NCBI RefSeq assembly: GCF_001592965.1
Contig: NZ_LRPC01000012.1
Location: 496,001 to 560,000 of the forward strand
Source of the DNA: Roseivirga spongicola
GTDB lineage: Bacteria > Bacteroidota > Bacteroidia > Cytophagales > Cyclobacteriaceae
Direction: 5' to 3'
Length of the DNA stretch: 64,000 nucleotides
The notes below the pieces were generated by a model. It had not been told where the DNA came from. It worked only from the letters and a program-made list of their open reading frames with translations, and made no database searches. Shown in pieces: positions 63,599-64,000 of the stretch (positions are counted from its first letter, which is position 1; every line of letters begins with the position of its first letter). The translations under genes were made by a program, and so were the position numbers.

Positions 63599-64000
63599 TA
63601 CTATAGATTTGAATGCGCAAAATTAGAGAAATTTAGTGAATGAGATTGAAGGATTAAGAATTGAGAGTATAGTATTAGATCCTTCAACTATTCTCAGGAT
63701 AGGTAAGAGAAACTGCTATGGGCTTCTGGCATCTTACTTTTTCACTCCTGACCTCTGGCCTCCGTCTTCGGACTTCCGACTTCGGACTTCCGTCTTCTGA
63801 CTTCTGGCTTCTTACTTTTTCACCCCTAACCCCTAAAGGGGCAACACTTTATTAGTTGTTTGTAGTATTTGTGCTTATTGCTTTCGTCTTCCTGCTTCCT
63901 GCTTCCGACTTCCCGCTTCCCGCTTTTGGCTTCTGGCTTCTCGCTTCCAGCTGTTACTATCAAGTCAACAAATTATCTGATTATCAAATTAATCCTTACC
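63599..64000. repeat. Low-complexity CTTC-based degenerate repeats at the window end
   Basis: Besides AT-rich ends, the stretches about 63745-63822 and 63884-63952 consist of many short units of the type CTTC(N)GACTTC, TTCCGTCTTC, CTTCTGGCTTC and CTTCCCGCTTCC. They are not exact tandem repeats and carry no gene. Comparable runs are seen in Bacteroidota intergenic regions (from memory). Confidence 0.6.

Noticed and set aside
1..64000. CRISPR array or prophage
   Set aside because: No evenly spaced direct repeats and no phage structural genes were seen.

Overview
The window looks like a chromosome segment of a marine- or soil-type Bacteroidota, most likely of the order Cytophagales. The evidence is a SusC/SusD polysaccharide utilisation locus, lipoprotein signals throughout, an ExbB-x-ExbD-ExbD cluster, a fused E1 alpha/beta dehydrogenase, a type I asparaginase, Bacteroidota-style promoters (TTG-N19-TAnnTTTG) and an AT-rich sequence. 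No species is claimed.

Layout. 0.2-5.9 kb: a complete tripartite RND efflux operon (lipoprotein adaptor, HAE1 pump, NodT-type outer membrane factor). 6.1-9.4 kb: a minus-strand three-gene cassette of PD-(D/E)XK nuclease, EcoRI-type adenine methyltransferase and DUF262-HNH protein, probably a restriction or defence system. 9.7-11.5 kb: ruvC, a CPBP-type membrane protease and a membrane-anchored XRE regulator. 11.6-17.7 kb: a tightly packed plus-strand run of two family 2 glycosyltransferases, a GAF-SpoIIE phosphatase, a NodB deacetylase, TatD and asparaginase. 17.8 kb: tRNA-Ser(GGA). 18.1-20.4 kb: proton-channel genes closed by a clear terminator. 20.4-25 kb: mixed small units (MFS transporter, AMP nucleosidase, HsdR-N protein, secreted dioxygenase-like protein, small kinase, and a gene relic).

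25.1-42.6 kb is a polysaccharide utilisation locus on the minus strand. It encodes a membrane regulator, SusC, SusD, a double-LamG surface lipoprotein, two GH144-type enzymes, an esterase, a GH3 beta-glucosidase, and then a sulfatase with a TauE/SafE permease. Two GH144 enzymes plus GH3 point to beta-1,2-glucan as substrate (inference from family). The regulator is the most unusual protein of the window: a 7TMR-DISM membrane sensor and coiled coil fused to the zinc-ribbon/HTH DNA-binding end of an IS1595-type transposase, without the transposase catalytic domain. The intergenic region between it and susC carries a perfect 7-3-7 inverted repeat, a 12-bp direct repeat and a LacI-like palindrome.

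42.7-64 kb is mostly housekeeping: SDR, alanine dehydrogenase, fused E1, a LuxE-like acyltransferase, a 46-residue lipoprotein, a sigma-54 activator that lacks a DNA-binding domain, RNase P RNA on the minus strand, photolyase, TamB head-to-head with tsaD, smpB, an NlpC/P60 peptidase and an HNH protein. A REP-like inverted repeat follows tsaD, and the last 300 bases contain degenerate CTTC-based low-complexity repeats.
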